Assembly: GCA_030433335.1 (NCBI GenBank)
Contig: JAUILL010000003.1
Location: 1 to 64,000 of the forward strand
Reading direction: 5' to 3'
From: Alphaproteobacteria bacterium
Lineage (GTDB): Bacteria > Pseudomonadota > Alphaproteobacteria > Rhodobacterales > Rhodobacteraceae
DNA length: 64,000 nucleotides
Under the pieces are notes generated by a model. The model worked only from the letters and a program-made list of their open reading frames with translations, did not search any database and had not been told where the DNA came from. Both the position numbers and the translations under genes were made by a program. Position 1 is the first letter of the stretch. Every line of letters begins with the position of its first letter. Of this stretch, positions 19,236-28,340 are shown piece after piece.

Positions 19236-21650
19236 ATGCATCGTCAGTACAAATTGTCCGGATTGAATTGCGCTGGCTGCGCGCGGCGCTCGGCTGCGGC
19301 GGCCTCTGAAGTGGCGGGTGTTCTGCAAGCGAACACCAATTTCGCGACCCACACGCTAGAAGTTGATACCGATGGCGGGTTCGACCCGGCGGCGCTTCAG
19401 GCGCGTTTGGCCCGCGCGGGATATCCTATGGCAACCGAAGAGATTGTGCTGGATCTCGAAGGGCTCAGCTGCGCCTCTTGTGTGCTGCGGGTTGAGAAGG
19501 CGCTGTCTGGCGTCGAAGGCGTGGTTGATCCAAAGGTGAACCTGGCCGAGGATCGTCTGCGGGCCACAGTCTATTCCGGCGTTTCGGCGGCAGACTTGAT
19601 TGCAGCTGTGAAACAGGCGGGCTACGGGGCGCGCTTGCGGACCGACGAAGCTGCAGAAGATATAGATAAATCAGCGCAGTATTGGCAGAAGTTCATTCTG
19701 TCGGCAGCGTTGACCTTGCCCGTGTTTATCCTTGCTATGGGGCGCCATTGGCTGCCGGGTTTCGGGGCGTTGATCGACAGTACCCTAGGGATGCGCGGGG
19801 ATATGATCCTGCAATTCGTTCTGACCACTTTGGTGCTGGCTTGGCCGGGGCGCGGGTTCTTTGAACTTGGGGTGCCAGCGCTGTTGCGCGGTGCGCCGGA
19901 CATGAATGCGCTGGTGGCTTTGGGGACGTTGGCCGCTTGGGGCTATTCGTCGGTGGTGACCTTCATGCCCTCGACCATGGCGGTCGCGGGGCACGGAGTT
20001 TACTTCGAAGCGGCTGCAGTGATCTGTACGCTTATCCTGCTAGGGCGCTGGATGGAGGCGCGGGCCAAAGGACGGACAGGTGCCGCAATCCGCGCGCTCA
20101 TGGACCTGAGCCCCAAGACCGCTCGGGTCGAACGGGCTGATGGTTCGGTAGAAGAGCGTCCCTTGGCCGAGATTGAGAGCGGGGACATCCTGCAACTGCG
20201 TCCGGGGGAGCGTGTGGCCGTTGATGGCACCGTGCTGTCGGGGCAGAGCCACGTAGACGAGTCCATGCTGACTGGCGAACCCGTGCCCGTTGCCAAAGCC
20301 GAAGGGGACACAGTCTCTGCTGGCACCCTGAACACCAACGGCGCGTTGCGTCTGCGGGCGGATGCTGTGGGCAGCAAGACCGCGCTGGCTCAGATTATCC
20401 GCATGGTTGAAACCGCCCAAGGCGCACGTTTGCCCGTGCAGGCTCTGATCGATCGCGTGACCATGTGGTTTGTGCCTGCGGTGCTGGCGGTGGCGGCGCT
20501 GACCTTCCTTGTGTGGCTCGTGGTCGGGCCGGATCTGGCGCGGGCGCTGATTGCGGCTGTGGCGGTGCTGATTGTGGCGTGTCCTTGCGCGATGGGTCTT
20601 GCGACGCCGACGTCGATCATGGTCGGCATGGGCCGTGCGGCGAAACTTGGGGTGCTGTTCCGCAAAGGTGATGCGCTGCAAGAATTGCAGTCGGTCAAGG
20701 CTGTGGTGTTCGATAAGACTGGCACCCTGACCGAAGGACGCCCCGAATTGGCGGCCGTCTTGCCCGCAGCAGGCATTACCGAGGCCGAAGCGCTGTCTTT
20801 GGCCGCCGCACTCGAGGCGAAGTCAGAGCATCCGATTGCCCATGCCATTGTGCGCGGCGCTGACAGCTACGCCGAGGCTGAGGACTTTACCTCGGAAACC
20901 GGCTCGGGTGTCGAGGCAAAGGTAGAGGGTCAGACGATCCGCGTCGGGACCTCGGCTTGGGTCGGCGGCAGCGTTCCGGCGGATCTGCAGGCCGAGGCGG
21001 ATACCCGCACCGCTCGCGGTGAGACCGTGGTTTGGGTTGCCAAAGAAGGCACCGTGATCGCCGCGATTGCCGTCGCGGACCGGATCAAAGAGAGCGCGAT
21101 GGATGCGGTTCAGTCCTTGCGGGCCGAGGGACTGGAGCCCGTTATGGTCACTGGTGACGGTCAGGCGACGGCTGAATTCGTGGCCAAACAGCTGGGAATC
21201 ACCCGCGTTGTGGCTGGTGTGCGCCCCGAGGGAAAACGCGACGCTGTTGAAGCGTTGAAAAAAGAATTCGGGAAAATCGCCTTTGTCGGGGACGGGATCA
21301 ACGATGCTCCAGCTCTGGCGAGCGCCGATGTCGGTATCGCGATTGGCACCGGCACCGACGTGGCTGTCGAGGCTGCGGACGTGGTTCTGATGTCCGGTGA
21401 CCCGCTGGCCGTGCCCAAGGCAATCGCCCTCAGCCATGCGACCCTGCGCAACATTCGTCAGAACCTGGCTTGGGCGTTCGGCTACAACATCGCGCTGATC
21501 CCTGTGGCGGCGGGCGTTCTGTTCCCTGCGTTCGGCATCACCTTGTCGCCGATGCTGGCGGGCGGGGCGATGGCGTTGTCTAGTGTGTTCGTGTTGGGCA
21601 ATGCGTTGCGCTTGAACCAAGTCTCCCTCGGGCAGGGGGCAAGCGCATGA
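19236..21650 (+). CDS. copA: Copper-exporting P1B-type ATPase
   Basis: Pumps Cu(I) out of the cytoplasm. The 804-aa protein has two N-terminal metal-binding domains (CAGC near residue 12 and CASC near 78), eight membrane segments with the CPC ion motif ([13 protein letters not shown]), the phosphorylation motif DKTGTLTEG, the SEHPIA motif and [10 protein letters not shown]. The start at 19236 is supported by AAGGA 8 bp upstream and by the promoter position; the in-frame ATG at 19212 would precede the predicted transcript. The stop overlaps cueR by 4 bp. Confidence 0.93.
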   Translation: MHRQYKLSGLNCAGCARRSAAAASEVAGVLQANTNFATHTLEVDTDGGFDPAALQARLARAGYPMATEEIVLDLEGLSCASCVLRVEKALSGVEGVVDPKVNLAEDRLRATVYSGVSAADLIAAVKQAGYGARLRTDEAAEDIDKSAQYWQKFILSAALTLPVFILAMGRHWLPGFGALIDSTLGMRGDMILQFVLTTLVLAWPGRGFFELGVPALLRGAPDMNALVALGTLAAWGYSSVVTFMPSTMAVAGHGVYFEAAAVICTLILLGRWMEARAKGRTGAAIRALMDLSPKTARVERADGSVEERPLAEIESGDILQLRPGERVAVDGTVLSGQSHVDESMLTGEPVPVAKAEGDTVSAGTLNTNGALRLRADAVGSKTALAQIIRMVETAQGARLPVQALIDRVTMWFVPAVLAVAALTFLVWLVVGPDLARALIAAVAVLIVACPCAMGLATPTSIMVGMGRAAKLGVLFRKGDALQELQSVKAVVFDKTGTLTEGRPELAAVLPAAGITEAEALSLAAALEAKSEHPIAHAIVRGADSYAEAEDFTSETGSGVEAKVEGQTIRVGTSAWVGGSVPADLQAEADTRTARGETVVWVAKEGTVIAAIAVADRIKESAMDAVQSLRAEGLEPVMVTGDGQATAEFVAKQLGITRVVAGVRPEGKRDAVEALKKEFGKIAFVGDGINDAPALASADVGIAIGTGTDVAVEAADVVLMSGDPLAVPKAIALSHATLRNIRQNLAWAFGYNIALIPVAAGVLFPAFGITLSPMLAGGAMALSSVFVLGNALRLNQVSLGQGASA

Positions 21651-22039
21651 ATATCAAGGACGTTTCCGCCCGCACGAACCTGCCGGCCAAGACAATACGG
21701 TACTACGAGGACATCGGCCTGATCACCCCCGCGCGGGGGGATAACGGCTATCGGCGGTTCTCGGAGAATGATCTGCACAAGCTGGCCTTTGTCGGGCGGG
21801 CGCGGCATCTGGGGTTCTCGATCGAGGACTGCCGCAACCTGCTCGCGCTTTGGGGGCACAATGGGCGTAGTAGTGCGGATGTGCGCGTCATCGCCCAAAG
21901 TCATCTGGACCAGATCGAAGCCAAGCTGCGCGAGCTGTCCGAAATGCGGGACACGTTGGCGCGGCTGGTGCATTGCTGCGCGGGGGACAACCGGCCGGAT
22001 TGTCCCATTCTCGAAGACCTCGCGAAAACACACATCTGA
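21647..22039 (+). CDS. cueR: Copper-responsive MerR-family regulator CueR
   Basis: Cu(I)-sensing activator (130 aa). It has an N-terminal winged helix ([20 protein letters not shown]), a long dimerisation helix and a C-terminal metal loop in which Cys111 and Cys119 ([11 protein letters not shown]) match the two Cu(I) ligands of CueR. ATGA overlap with copA places it under the same promoter, giving autoregulation. It is a good match to the dyad at 19186-19204. Confidence 0.9.
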   Translation: MNIKDVSARTNLPAKTIRYYEDIGLITPARGDNGYRRFSENDLHKLAFVGRARHLGFSIEDCRNLLALWGHNGRSSADVRVIAQSHLDQIEAKLRELSEMRDTLARLVHCCAGDNRPDCPILEDLAKTHI

Positions 22040-22049
22040 TCTACATCAA
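22036..22049 (+). promoter_or_regulatory. FNR/FnrL-like box overlapping the cueR stop
   Basis: CTGATCTACATCAA matches TTGAT-N4-ATCAA in 9 of 10 positions. It overlaps the last bases of cueR and lies about 60 bp before the Rrf2-family gene. It suggests oxygen control of that regulator; a chance match is possible. Confidence 0.45.
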
Positions 22050-22107
22050 GTCCCGATCATTCCCGCCGTGATACCGTCACTTCAGATTTCGGACGGAGGG
22101 ACTTTCT

Positions 22108-22584
22108 GTGAGAATTACCAAGCGCACCAACATCGCCATTCGGGCGCTCATGTTTTGTGCTGTGAACATGGATCGCCGTGTCACCAAGCATGATATCGCA
22201 GAGGCCTGCAACTCTTCTGAAAACCACTTGGGCCAGATTGTGAACCAGCTCGCGCAGCTTGGCTTTCTGGAAACCACCCGCGGGCGCGGGGGCGGGCTAG
22301 CGCTGGCGCGTGCGCCGGAGCTGATTTCTATCGGCGAGGTTTTCCGTCTGCTGGAAGCGGATGTGCCGGTCGCGGAATGCTTTGCCGATGTGGACAACAC
22401 ATGCCCGCTGACAGACGCGTGCCGGTTGAAGGACGCCATCGCAGCCGCGCTGGACGCGTTCTATTCCCACATGGAGACGATCACACTGGACACGCTGATC
22501 TGCAATAACCACGAGTTGGAAACCATGCTCGCCATGACGCCCTTGTGCTCGGGTGACAAGGTGGCCAAGCCCGCCACGGCCTAA
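22108..22584 (+). CDS. Rrf2-family regulator, NsrR-like
   Basis: A 158-aa regulator with an N-terminal winged helix (KRTNIAIRALMFCA, GQIVNQLAQLGFLETTRGRGGGLALA). Cys91, Cys99 and Cys105 (CFADVDNTCPLTDAC) resemble the [Fe-S] ligands of the nitric-oxide sensor NsrR. The start is GTG, supported by GGAGGG 7 bp upstream. It sits alone between cueR and the convergent soxT. The cluster type suggests sensing of nitric oxide or redox state; the targets are not visible here. Confidence 0.8.
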   Translation: MRITKRTNIAIRALMFCAVNMDRRVTKHDIAEACNSSENHLGQIVNQLAQLGFLETTRGRGGGLALARAPELISIGEVFRLLEADVPVAECFADVDNTCPLTDACRLKDAIAAALDAFYSHMETITLDTLICNNHELETMLAMTPLCSGDKVAKPATA

Positions 22585-22586
22585 GG

Positions 22587-23639
22587 TCATTCGGCGGGCG
22601 CGAAGCCTTCGATCAGGTGGCGCAGGCCCAAGGCAGCGCCGCCAAAAATCGACACCATGGTGACGGGTGCTGAGTAGCTGAGCAGTGCCATCGCGGTCAG
22701 GCCTTGGCCGACCGTGCAGCCCATTGCCAGAACCGCGCCGACGCCCATCAGGGCCGCGCCAATGATTTGGCGGCGCAATTCGCGGGGATCCTCGCAGGCC
22801 TCCCACCGGAAATGTCCCAGCATGAAGCTGCCAACCAGGGCGCCGGTCCACACTCCGATCACCGATCCCACCGCAAAAGAGGGCGCATGGGTCGCTCCGA
22901 TCATGGCGTAGAGCATCGTTTCGCCCACAGGGGCCGAGAAGTTGTGCGAGACCACGGGCACGACCTCGAACCCGTTCGCAGCGATGTAGCCGGTGCCAAG
23001 CCAGCCCGACAGGATCGCCAGACCCACGACTGCGCCCCAAATGATCGCTTTGCGGTCAGCGCGCATTCGGGCGGGCCAAACCGCAAAGGCCAGAATGCCT
23101 GCGCCGATCAGGATGCCGATCAGGGCAGGCGAGACCGGGAGGAGTTGGGATAAGCCGTGCGCGATCCCCTGGGGGGTCTCGGTCGGGATGCGGGGGAAGA
23201 GCTTGGAAAAGATGAACGCGAAGGGGCCATAAAGGGTGCCGTAGGCGGCCATGCCGACCACAACCACAATGACAAAGGACCGCAGATCACCGCCGCCCAA
23301 ACGCGCTAACGCGCCGTAACCGCAGTTGCCCGCCAGGGCCATGCCATAGCCGAACATGCCTCCCCCGATGATCGAGGCCCATGGCAGCCAGCGGGTATCA
23401 AGGTAAAAGGCTGCGGTGGGTGAAAACAGTCCTAGCGCGCTCGATCCGAACACCCCCATGACGGCGACACCAATCGCGACGCCCCACATGCGCAGACGGA
23501 TATCGCTGCCGCCGTAAAAGTAATCTTCGATTGCCCCCAGAGTGCAAAAACGGCCCAGGCGGGCCGCGAGGCCCAGTAGCAGGCCCCCGAATGCACCTAT
23601 CAACGCGACGAGTGTCGCGTCGGAAATCCCATCGATCAT
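22587..23639 (-). CDS. soxT: YeeE/YedE-family thiosulfate/sulfur transporter SoxT
   Basis: A 350-aa membrane protein with about nine to ten hydrophobic segments in two repeated halves. Conserved Cys residues occur in RFCTLGA, GNCGYGAL and MGCTVGQG, the pattern found in TsuA-type thiosulfate transporters, where such Cys relay sulfur substrates through the membrane. It follows soxR on the same strand after 59 bp. Uptake of thiosulfate or a sulfur intermediate, perhaps for SoxR sensing, is the likely role. Confidence 0.85.
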   Translation of the reverse strand: MIDGISDATLVALIGAFGGLLLGLAARLGRFCTLGAIEDYFYGGSDIRLRMWGVAIGVAVMGVFGSSALGLFSPTAAFYLDTRWLPWASIIGGGMFGYGMALAGNCGYGALARLGGGDLRSFVIVVVVGMAAYGTLYGPFAFIFSKLFPRIPTETPQGIAHGLSQLLPVSPALIGILIGAGILAFAVWPARMRADRKAIIWGAVVGLAILSGWLGTGYIAANGFEVVPVVSHNFSAPVGETMLYAMIGATHAPSFAVGSVIGVWTGALVGSFMLGHFRWEACEDPRELRRQIIGAALMGVGAVLAMGCTVGQGLTAMALLSYSAPVTMVSIFGGAALGLRHLIEGFAPAE

Positions 23640-23698
23640 CGGAACCCTCCCAAGTCCAATGACGGCCGGACGAACCGGCGGCTTCGCGTGTTGGTCAG

Positions 23699-24034
23699 TT
23701 ACTCGCTATCGCAGAAAACTTCGTAAACACGCTCTAGGATACGACGGGGACGGTCATCTGCCAAACTGTAATAAATCGTCTTGCCGTCACGGCGGGGCAC
23801 AACCAGCCCTTCGAGACGCAGACGCGACAGTTGCTGGGACACGGCCGCCTGACGGGCAGACAGCAATTCTTCGAGTTCTGTGACCGACTTTTCGCCATCG
23901 ACAAGGTGGCACAGGATCATCAAGCGACCCTCATGGCTGATCGCCTTAAGGAAGTTCGCAGCGGTGGTCGCACGCTCCAGCATGCGGTCCATTTCAAAGT
24001 CGGTAAGGTCATCTTTTATTGCAGGAAGAGACAT
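23699..24034 (-). CDS. soxR: SoxR, ArsR-family repressor of sox genes
   Basis: A 111-aa winged-helix repressor (DNA-recognition segment SARQAAVSQQLSRLRLEGLV). Its two Cys residues, Cys42 and Cys108, align with the pair used by SqrR/BigR-type persulfide sensors (Cys41 and Cys107 in Rhodobacter SqrR). Reactive sulfur would bridge them and release DNA. Matching ATTC-N8-GAAT type dyads occur in the sox cluster. It is on the minus strand between soxS and soxT. There is no strong ribosome-binding site at 24034; an internal start at Met15 or Met18 would still keep both Cys residues. Confidence 0.9.
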   Translation of the reverse strand: MSLPAIKDDLTDFEMDRMLERATTAANFLKAISHEGRLMILCHLVDGEKSVTELEELLSARQAAVSQQLSRLRLEGLVVPRRDGKTIYYSLADDRPRRILERVYEVFCDSE

Positions 24035-24059
24035 AGGAGGGGCCTATCACTAACTTACA

Positions 24060-24446
24060 TCACGATCCGCTGCCGGAGGCGGAAGGAAGGGGGCCGGCGT
24101 GTTCGGCGACCATCTTTTCGACCATGGGCCAAAAGAAATCTTCGCCTGCGTATCCTTCTAGTCTTGCCAGTTCCTGACCATCGTCAACTAGCAGAAAAGT
24201 CGGAGTAAATACCACGGGGCGCGTGATTTCGAACCCCGCGCTGTCAATTTCACCGAGCTGAACCGAGCGCAAGGGCGCGACCTCCGAGACGGCGGCGACC
24301 GGATAGATGTGGCCGATCTGCTTGTGCCAGAGTTGGCAATAAGCGCAGCCCACTTGTTCGACCATCACCAGTTCAGCGGCGGAGGCAGATAGGGGGGCAA
24401 GTGCAATCACACCTGCCGTCAGGGCTTTGGCAAATAGATGCGGCAT
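24060..24446 (-). CDS. soxS: SoxS, periplasmic thioredoxin
   Basis: A 128-aa secreted thioredoxin-fold protein with a signal peptide ending near SASA-AEL and a CxxC motif in QVGCAYCQLWH. In Paracoccus SoxS reactivates SoxYZ. The start at 24446 (MPHLF) is chosen because it gives a normal signal peptide; the reading frame stays open to an ATG at 24488, which would overlap the operator region. It diverges from soxV. Confidence 0.85.
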   Translation of the reverse strand: MPHLFAKALTAGVIALAPLSASAAELVMVEQVGCAYCQLWHKQIGHIYPVAAVSEVAPLRSVQLGEIDSAGFEITRPVVFTPTFLLVDDGQELARLEGYAGEDFFWPMVEKMVAEHAGPLPSASGSGS

Positions 24447-24482
24447 GCGATCAATCCAATTGACAGCTTCTGGCAAGCATGT

Positions 24483-24498
24483 AATCAAATATTTGAAT
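24483..24498. promoter_or_regulatory. SoxR operator in the soxS-soxV intergenic region
   Basis: AATC-AAATATTT-GAAT is one mismatch from the SqrR/BigR-type consensus ATTC-N8-GAAT, and it contains the perfect dyad TCAAATATTTGA. It lies between the divergent soxS and soxV, where SoxR of Paracoccus pantotrophus is known to bind. Confidence 0.7.
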
Positions 24499-24515
24499 AA
24501 ATCAAGGAATATTGC

Positions 24516-25253
24516 ATGCTGGATGTCACCTACGCGGGGGCATTGCTGGCTGGGCTGCTCTCGTTTTTTACGCCATGCATCCTGCCTATGGTCCCGTTTT
24601 ATCTCAGTTATATGGCTGGTTTGTCGGTGGCAGAATTGCGCGGCGACGGGGTGATCGCAGCCGGTGCGCGAGCCCGTTTGATCCGGTCTGCAATCGCATT
24701 TGCGTTAGGGGTCACCACGATTTTCGTCCTGCTCGGGATGGGTGCGACGGCGGTGGGTCAGGCCTTTGCCCAATGGAAGCAGCCGCTAAGCTATGTGGCT
24801 GCGGCGATCCTGTTTGTCTTTGGTTTGCACTTCCTTGGCGTTCTACGCATCGGGCTGCTGTACCGTGAGGCGCGGGTCGAAAGCACGGCAAACCCCGCGT
24901 CGATGGGCGGGGCCTACGTGATGGGGCTGGCGTTTGGTTTTGGTTGGACGCCCTGTGTCGGGCCCGCGCTGGCATCAATCCTGATGGTGGCCAGCGGCAT
25001 GGGCGATCTTTGGCAGGGCGGCGCGCTGCTCTTTGTCTATGGAATCGGGATGACCGCGCCGTTCATTGTGGCCGCGTTCTTTGCGGGGCCGTTCTTGGCG
25101 TGGGCACAACGCAACCGGAAATATCTGGGCTACGTGGAAAAGGCGATGGGCGTCATGCTGATTGTTTTCGCGATCCTGATTGCGACGAACGCGGTGAACC
25201 TGATCGCGGCTTTGATGATCGAGTGGTTCCCGTCTTTCACATCTTTGGGGTGA
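24516..25253 (+). CDS. soxV: SoxV, CcdA-family thiol electron transporter
   Basis: A 245-aa six-helix membrane protein that carries reducing equivalents from cytoplasmic thioredoxin to periplasmic SoxW/SoxS. The paired Cys residues lie in FFTPCILPMVPF (first helix) and GFGWTPCVGPALA (fourth helix). AAGGA at 24504-24508 precedes the ATG. First gene of the plus-strand sox operon. Confidence 0.92.
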   Translation: MLDVTYAGALLAGLLSFFTPCILPMVPFYLSYMAGLSVAELRGDGVIAAGARARLIRSAIAFALGVTTIFVLLGMGATAVGQAFAQWKQPLSYVAAAILFVFGLHFLGVLRIGLLYREARVESTANPASMGGAYVMGLAFGFGWTPCVGPALASILMVASGMGDLWQGGALLFVYGIGMTAPFIVAAFFAGPFLAWAQRNRKYLGYVEKAMGVMLIVFAILIATNAVNLIAALMIEWFPSFTSLG

Positions 25254-25311
25254 GTGACACGCCCCGCACCGCGGCCCGAGGAGGGGCCGTTTGTCATCTG
25301 GGAGGAATGAC

Positions 25312-25866
25312 ATGCTGAAACGACTGACCGCCCTTGCGGCGATGCTCTGCCTGTCCACATCGGTGATGGCGGCGACCATGGGGGACGATGGTCTGCACAA
25401 GGCAGACTGGATGCACGACACCTTCAAAGACCTGCGCGAAGACCTTGAAGAAGCGAACGCAGAGGGCAAGCGCCTGATGCTGATCATCGAGCAGCGCGGC
25501 TGCATTTACTGTAAGAAGATGCATGAAGAAGTCTTTGTTGACCCCGACATCGAATCCCTGCTTCAGGACAAGTTTTTCGTTGTGCAGCTCAACATGTTCG
25601 GGGACGTCGAAGTCACGGATTTCGACGGGACGAGCCGATCGGAGAAAGAAATTATCCAAAGTTGGGGTATGCTCTTTACCCCTACCATGATGTTCTTTCC
25701 CGAGGAGGTCGAGGAGGGGAAGACCGCACCGCAGGCAGCTGTTGCGCAGATGCCGGGCGCGTTCGGAAAAGGAACGACTTTCAATATGTTGCAGTGGGTT
25801 CTTGAAGAAGGTTACACCTCTGGTGAACCCTTCCAGAAGTACCTGCAGAGGAAGTTGGGCGAGTAA
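25312..25866 (+). CDS. soxW: SoxW, periplasmic thioredoxin
   Basis: A 184-aa secreted thioredoxin-like protein with signal peptide (MLKRLTALAAMLCLSTSVMA) and the active-site CIYC in EQRGCIYCKKMHEE. It is reduced by SoxV. The start at 25312 follows GGAGG by 6 bp and yields the signal peptide; an upstream in-frame start at 25291 does not. A gene-free gap of 140 bp with a SoxR operator follows. Confidence 0.9.
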   Translation: MLKRLTALAAMLCLSTSVMAATMGDDGLHKADWMHDTFKDLREDLEEANAEGKRLMLIIEQRGCIYCKKMHEEVFVDPDIESLLQDKFFVVQLNMFGDVEVTDFDGTSRSEKEIIQSWGMLFTPTMMFFPEEVEEGKTAPQAAVAQMPGAFGKGTTFNMLQWVLEEGYTSGEPFQKYLQRKLGE

Positions 25867-25911
25867 ACCAACTGCCACCCCAAGAAATGCTGCGCTGCAA
25901 CATATAAGTAA

Positions 25912-25927
25912 ATTCACTTAGTTGAAT
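25912..25927. promoter_or_regulatory. SoxR operator in the soxW-soxX intergenic region
   Basis: ATTC-ACTTAGTT-GAAT matches ATTC-N8-GAAT perfectly and extends to AATTCA-N6-TGAATT. It lies 80 bp before soxX. This corresponds to the second SoxR-controlled promoter region known in Paracoccus, driving the structural sox genes. Confidence 0.8.
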
Positions 25928-26006
25928 TTGTTGTTGCGTAAAAGATGCGCGGTGTTCTACAGTATACGGAGCCTACCAGCGGAAGAATGGTAGCCAGGGA
26001 GGAAAC

Positions 26007-26486
26007 ATGAAGCTTTCATTTGCACTCGCGGCAGTCGCCGCTTGCACTGCTGGCATTGCATGGGCGGCACCCGTTGTCCCCGCAGATGTCGAGTTTTCGG
26101 AATACGGCGCGGTCGAAGCCTCGTTGACCGGCGGGGCCGGTGATGCGGCCAACGGTGCCAAGGTGATGACCAACCGCGGCAAGGGCAATTGCGTTGCGTG
26201 CCACGCTGTGACTGCACTTTCGGACGCCCCGTTCCACGGCGAAGTTGGCCCCTCGCTGGATGGCGCAGCGGACCGCTGGACCGAAGCAGAACTGCGCGGT
26301 CTGGTTGCAAACGCGAAGAAGACTTTCGAGGGCACGATCATGCCCGCGTTCTACAAGAACGACGGCTATATCCGTCCGGGCGACGCCTATACCGGCAAGG
26401 CGCCCACCGAAGCACTGACACCCCTGCTGACCGCAGAGGAAGTCGAGGATGTCGTCGCTTACCTGATGACGCTCAAAGAGCAGTAA
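26007..26486 (+). CDS. soxX: SoxX, monoheme c-type cytochrome
   Basis: A 159-aa subunit of the SoxAX complex, which couples thiosulfate oxidatively to SoxY. It has a signal peptide (cleavage near GIAWA), a heme motif CVACH and a Met ligand in TIMPAFYKNDGY. GGAGG lies 6 bp before the ATG. First of the structural genes. Confidence 0.94.
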   Translation: MKLSFALAAVAACTAGIAWAAPVVPADVEFSEYGAVEASLTGGAGDAANGAKVMTNRGKGNCVACHAVTALSDAPFHGEVGPSLDGAADRWTEAELRGLVANAKKTFEGTIMPAFYKNDGYIRPGDAYTGKAPTEALTPLLTAEEVEDVVAYLMTLKEQ

Positions 26487-26511
26487 GCGACCCGGATTTA
26501 AGGAGAGAGAC

Positions 26512-26928
26512 ATGGAATTCACCCGACGCGACACACTCGCACTGGGCCTTGGTGCGGCAGCTCTGACCGTACTTCCCTTCCGCGTTGCGGCTTCGGCCGA
26601 CGACAAAATCGCCGAGTTCACCGGCGGCGCTGATATGAAATCCGAGGGCATCACTCTGACCGCCCCCGAGATCGCGGAAAACGGCAACACTGTTCCGATC
26701 ACCGTCGATGCGCCCGGCGCGGCCAGCATCATGGTTCTGGCGACCGGCAACCCAACCCCCGGCGTGGCGACCTTCAACTTCGGTGCTCTGGCAGGTTCGC
26801 AGTCGGCAACCACCCGTATCCGCCTTGCAGGCACTCAGGACGTCGTCGCGATCGCCAAGTTCGAAGACGGCTCGTTCGCCCGCGCGGCTTCCACCGTCAA
26901 AGTGACCATCGGCGGCTGTGGCGGCTAA
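26512..26928 (+). CDS. soxY: SoxY, thiosulfate carrier protein
   Basis: The 138-aa carrier whose C-terminal Cys holds sulfur intermediates. It has a twin-arginine leader (TRRDTLALGLGAAALTVL) and ends exactly in the swinging-arm motif GGCGG. It is exported folded with SoxZ. Ribosome-binding site GGAGAGA just upstream. Confidence 0.97.
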   Translation: MEFTRRDTLALGLGAAALTVLPFRVAASADDKIAEFTGGADMKSEGITLTAPEIAENGNTVPITVDAPGAASIMVLATGNPTPGVATFNFGALAGSQSATTRIRLAGTQDVVAIAKFEDGSFARAASTVKVTIGGCGG

Positions 26929-26976
26929 CGCCCGCGACCTGTCGAGACACATAGATTTTCTGAGGAGAGACCTAAA

Positions 26977-27306
26977 ATGGCATCTGGTGTACGCCCCCGC
27001 GTTAAGGTTCCCAAGTCGGCTTCGGCTGGTGAAACCATCACCCTCAAGACCCTGATCAGCCACCCCATGGAGTCCGGTCAGCGCAAAGACAGCAGCGGCA
27101 ACGTGATCCCGCGTTCGATCATCAACCGCTTCACCTGCGAGTTCAACGGCCAGATGGTTGTTGACGTGACCATGGAACCGGCGATCTCGACCAACCCCTA
27201 CTTCGAATTTGATGCGACCGTGCCCGAGGCCGGTGAATTCAAGTTCACTTGGTACGATGACGACGGCGATGTCTACGAAGACACCAAGGCAATCGCCATC
27301 GGCTAA
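26977..27306 (+). CDS. soxZ: SoxZ, SoxY-binding chaperone/partner
   Basis: A 109-aa immunoglobulin-fold partner of SoxY without its own signal peptide, as expected for co-export with SoxY. The segments KTLISHPMESGQRKDSSGN and FEFDATVPEAGEFKFTWYDD are typical. Confidence 0.96.
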   Translation: MASGVRPRVKVPKSASAGETITLKTLISHPMESGQRKDSSGNVIPRSIINRFTCEFNGQMVVDVTMEPAISTNPYFEFDATVPEAGEFKFTWYDDDGDVYEDTKAIAIG

Positions 27307-27314
27307 CGCGACAG

Positions 27315-27352
27315 AGCGGGGCGCGCAAAGAGGATAACTTTGTCGCCCCGCT
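27315..27352 (+). terminator. Strong intercistronic hairpin between soxZ and soxA
   Basis: AGCGGGGCG (27315-27323) pairs perfectly with CGCCCCGCT (27344-27352), with inner CAAAG/CTTTG pairs, followed by only TTCT. It could attenuate or protect the transcript between soxXYZ and soxABCD. It is too weak in T residues to be a full terminator. Confidence 0.55.
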
Positions 27353-27374
27353 TTCTGGCTTCAGGGAGGAAACC

Positions 27375-28241
27375 ATGACCAAGCAAGTAAAAAGCAAGGC
27401 GTTGATCGCATTGGGTTTTGCCGCAAGCACCTTCGCGCTAGCGACGGCCGCGCAGGCAACCGATCCGACCGACCCGCTGGTGGTGAACGGCGATCTTGAG
27501 ATCGTGACCAACACCGCAGCGCCCGCCCACATGGACATGATCGACACGATCCAGTCCGGCTGGGAATTCCGCTCGCCCGAGACCCAAGATCTGCAGCGCG
27601 ATGACTTCGATAACCCCGGCATGATCTTTGTCGACGACGCTCGCGAGGCATGGGCCACCGCCGAAGGGTCCGAAGGCAAAAGCTGCGCATCTTGCCACGG
27701 AGAGCCCGAAGAGATGGCTGGTGTGAAGGCGGTCTATCCCAAGTGGAATGAGGACGCAGGCGAAGTCCGCACCATGGAGATGCAGATCAACGCATGCCGT
27801 ACCGAGAACATGGGTGCCGAAGCGTTGAAGTACAACGCTGGTGACATGACCAACATGGTTGCGCTGTTGTCGGCTGTGTCGCGTGGTCTGCCCGTGAACG
27901 TGGCGATCGACGGTCCCGCTCAGGCAACGTGGGAGCAGGGCAAAGAGCTCTACTACACCCGCACCGGCCAGCTGGAACTGTCCTGCGCCAACTGTCACGA
28001 AGACAACTACGACAACCTGATCCGCGCCGACCACCTGTCGCAGGGCCAGATCAACGCGTTCCCAGCATACCGTCTGAAAAACGCCAAGCTGAACTCGGTC
28101 CACGACCGTTTCAAAGGCTGCGTGCGTGACACCCGTGCGGAAACTTTTGCGCCCGGTAGCCCCGAATTCGTGGCTCTGGAGCTCTATGTCGCTTCGCGCG
28201 GTAACGGCCTCTCTGTCGAAGGCCCCTCGGTTCGTAACTAA
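27375..28241 (+). CDS. soxA: SoxA, diheme c-type cytochrome
   Basis: Catalytic subunit of SoxAX (288 aa), which forms the S-S bond between thiosulfate and SoxY. It has a signal peptide, two heme motifs (CASCH and CANCH), a Cys in QINACRTENMG, and the active-site Cys in FKGCVRDTRAE that ligates the heme as a persulfide. Both heme sites are intact, so this is the diheme type as in Paracoccus. GGGAGG precedes the ATG. Confidence 0.95.
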   Translation: MTKQVKSKALIALGFAASTFALATAAQATDPTDPLVVNGDLEIVTNTAAPAHMDMIDTIQSGWEFRSPETQDLQRDDFDNPGMIFVDDAREAWATAEGSEGKSCASCHGEPEEMAGVKAVYPKWNEDAGEVRTMEMQINACRTENMGAEALKYNAGDMTNMVALLSAVSRGLPVNVAIDGPAQATWEQGKELYYTRTGQLELSCANCHEDNYDNLIRADHLSQGQINAFPAYRLKNAKLNSVHDRFKGCVRDTRAETFAPGSPEFVALELYVASRGNGLSVEGPSVRN

Positions 28242-28262
28242 CCGGAACTTAACTACAAAATA

Positions 28263-28301
28263 CCTCCTTGGCCTGTGCATCGATTGCATGGGGCAGGGAG
28301 G
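28263..28301 (+). other. Intercistronic hairpin between soxA and soxB
   Basis: CCTCC (28263-28267) pairs with GGAGG (28297-28301), with further partly paired bases and TGCA/TGCA pairs inside. There is no T-run. It probably acts as an RNA-stability or attenuation element. Confidence 0.4.
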
Positions 28302-28340
28302 CTTTGTCTCAGATGATCTTTAAACCGGAGTCAGACACAC

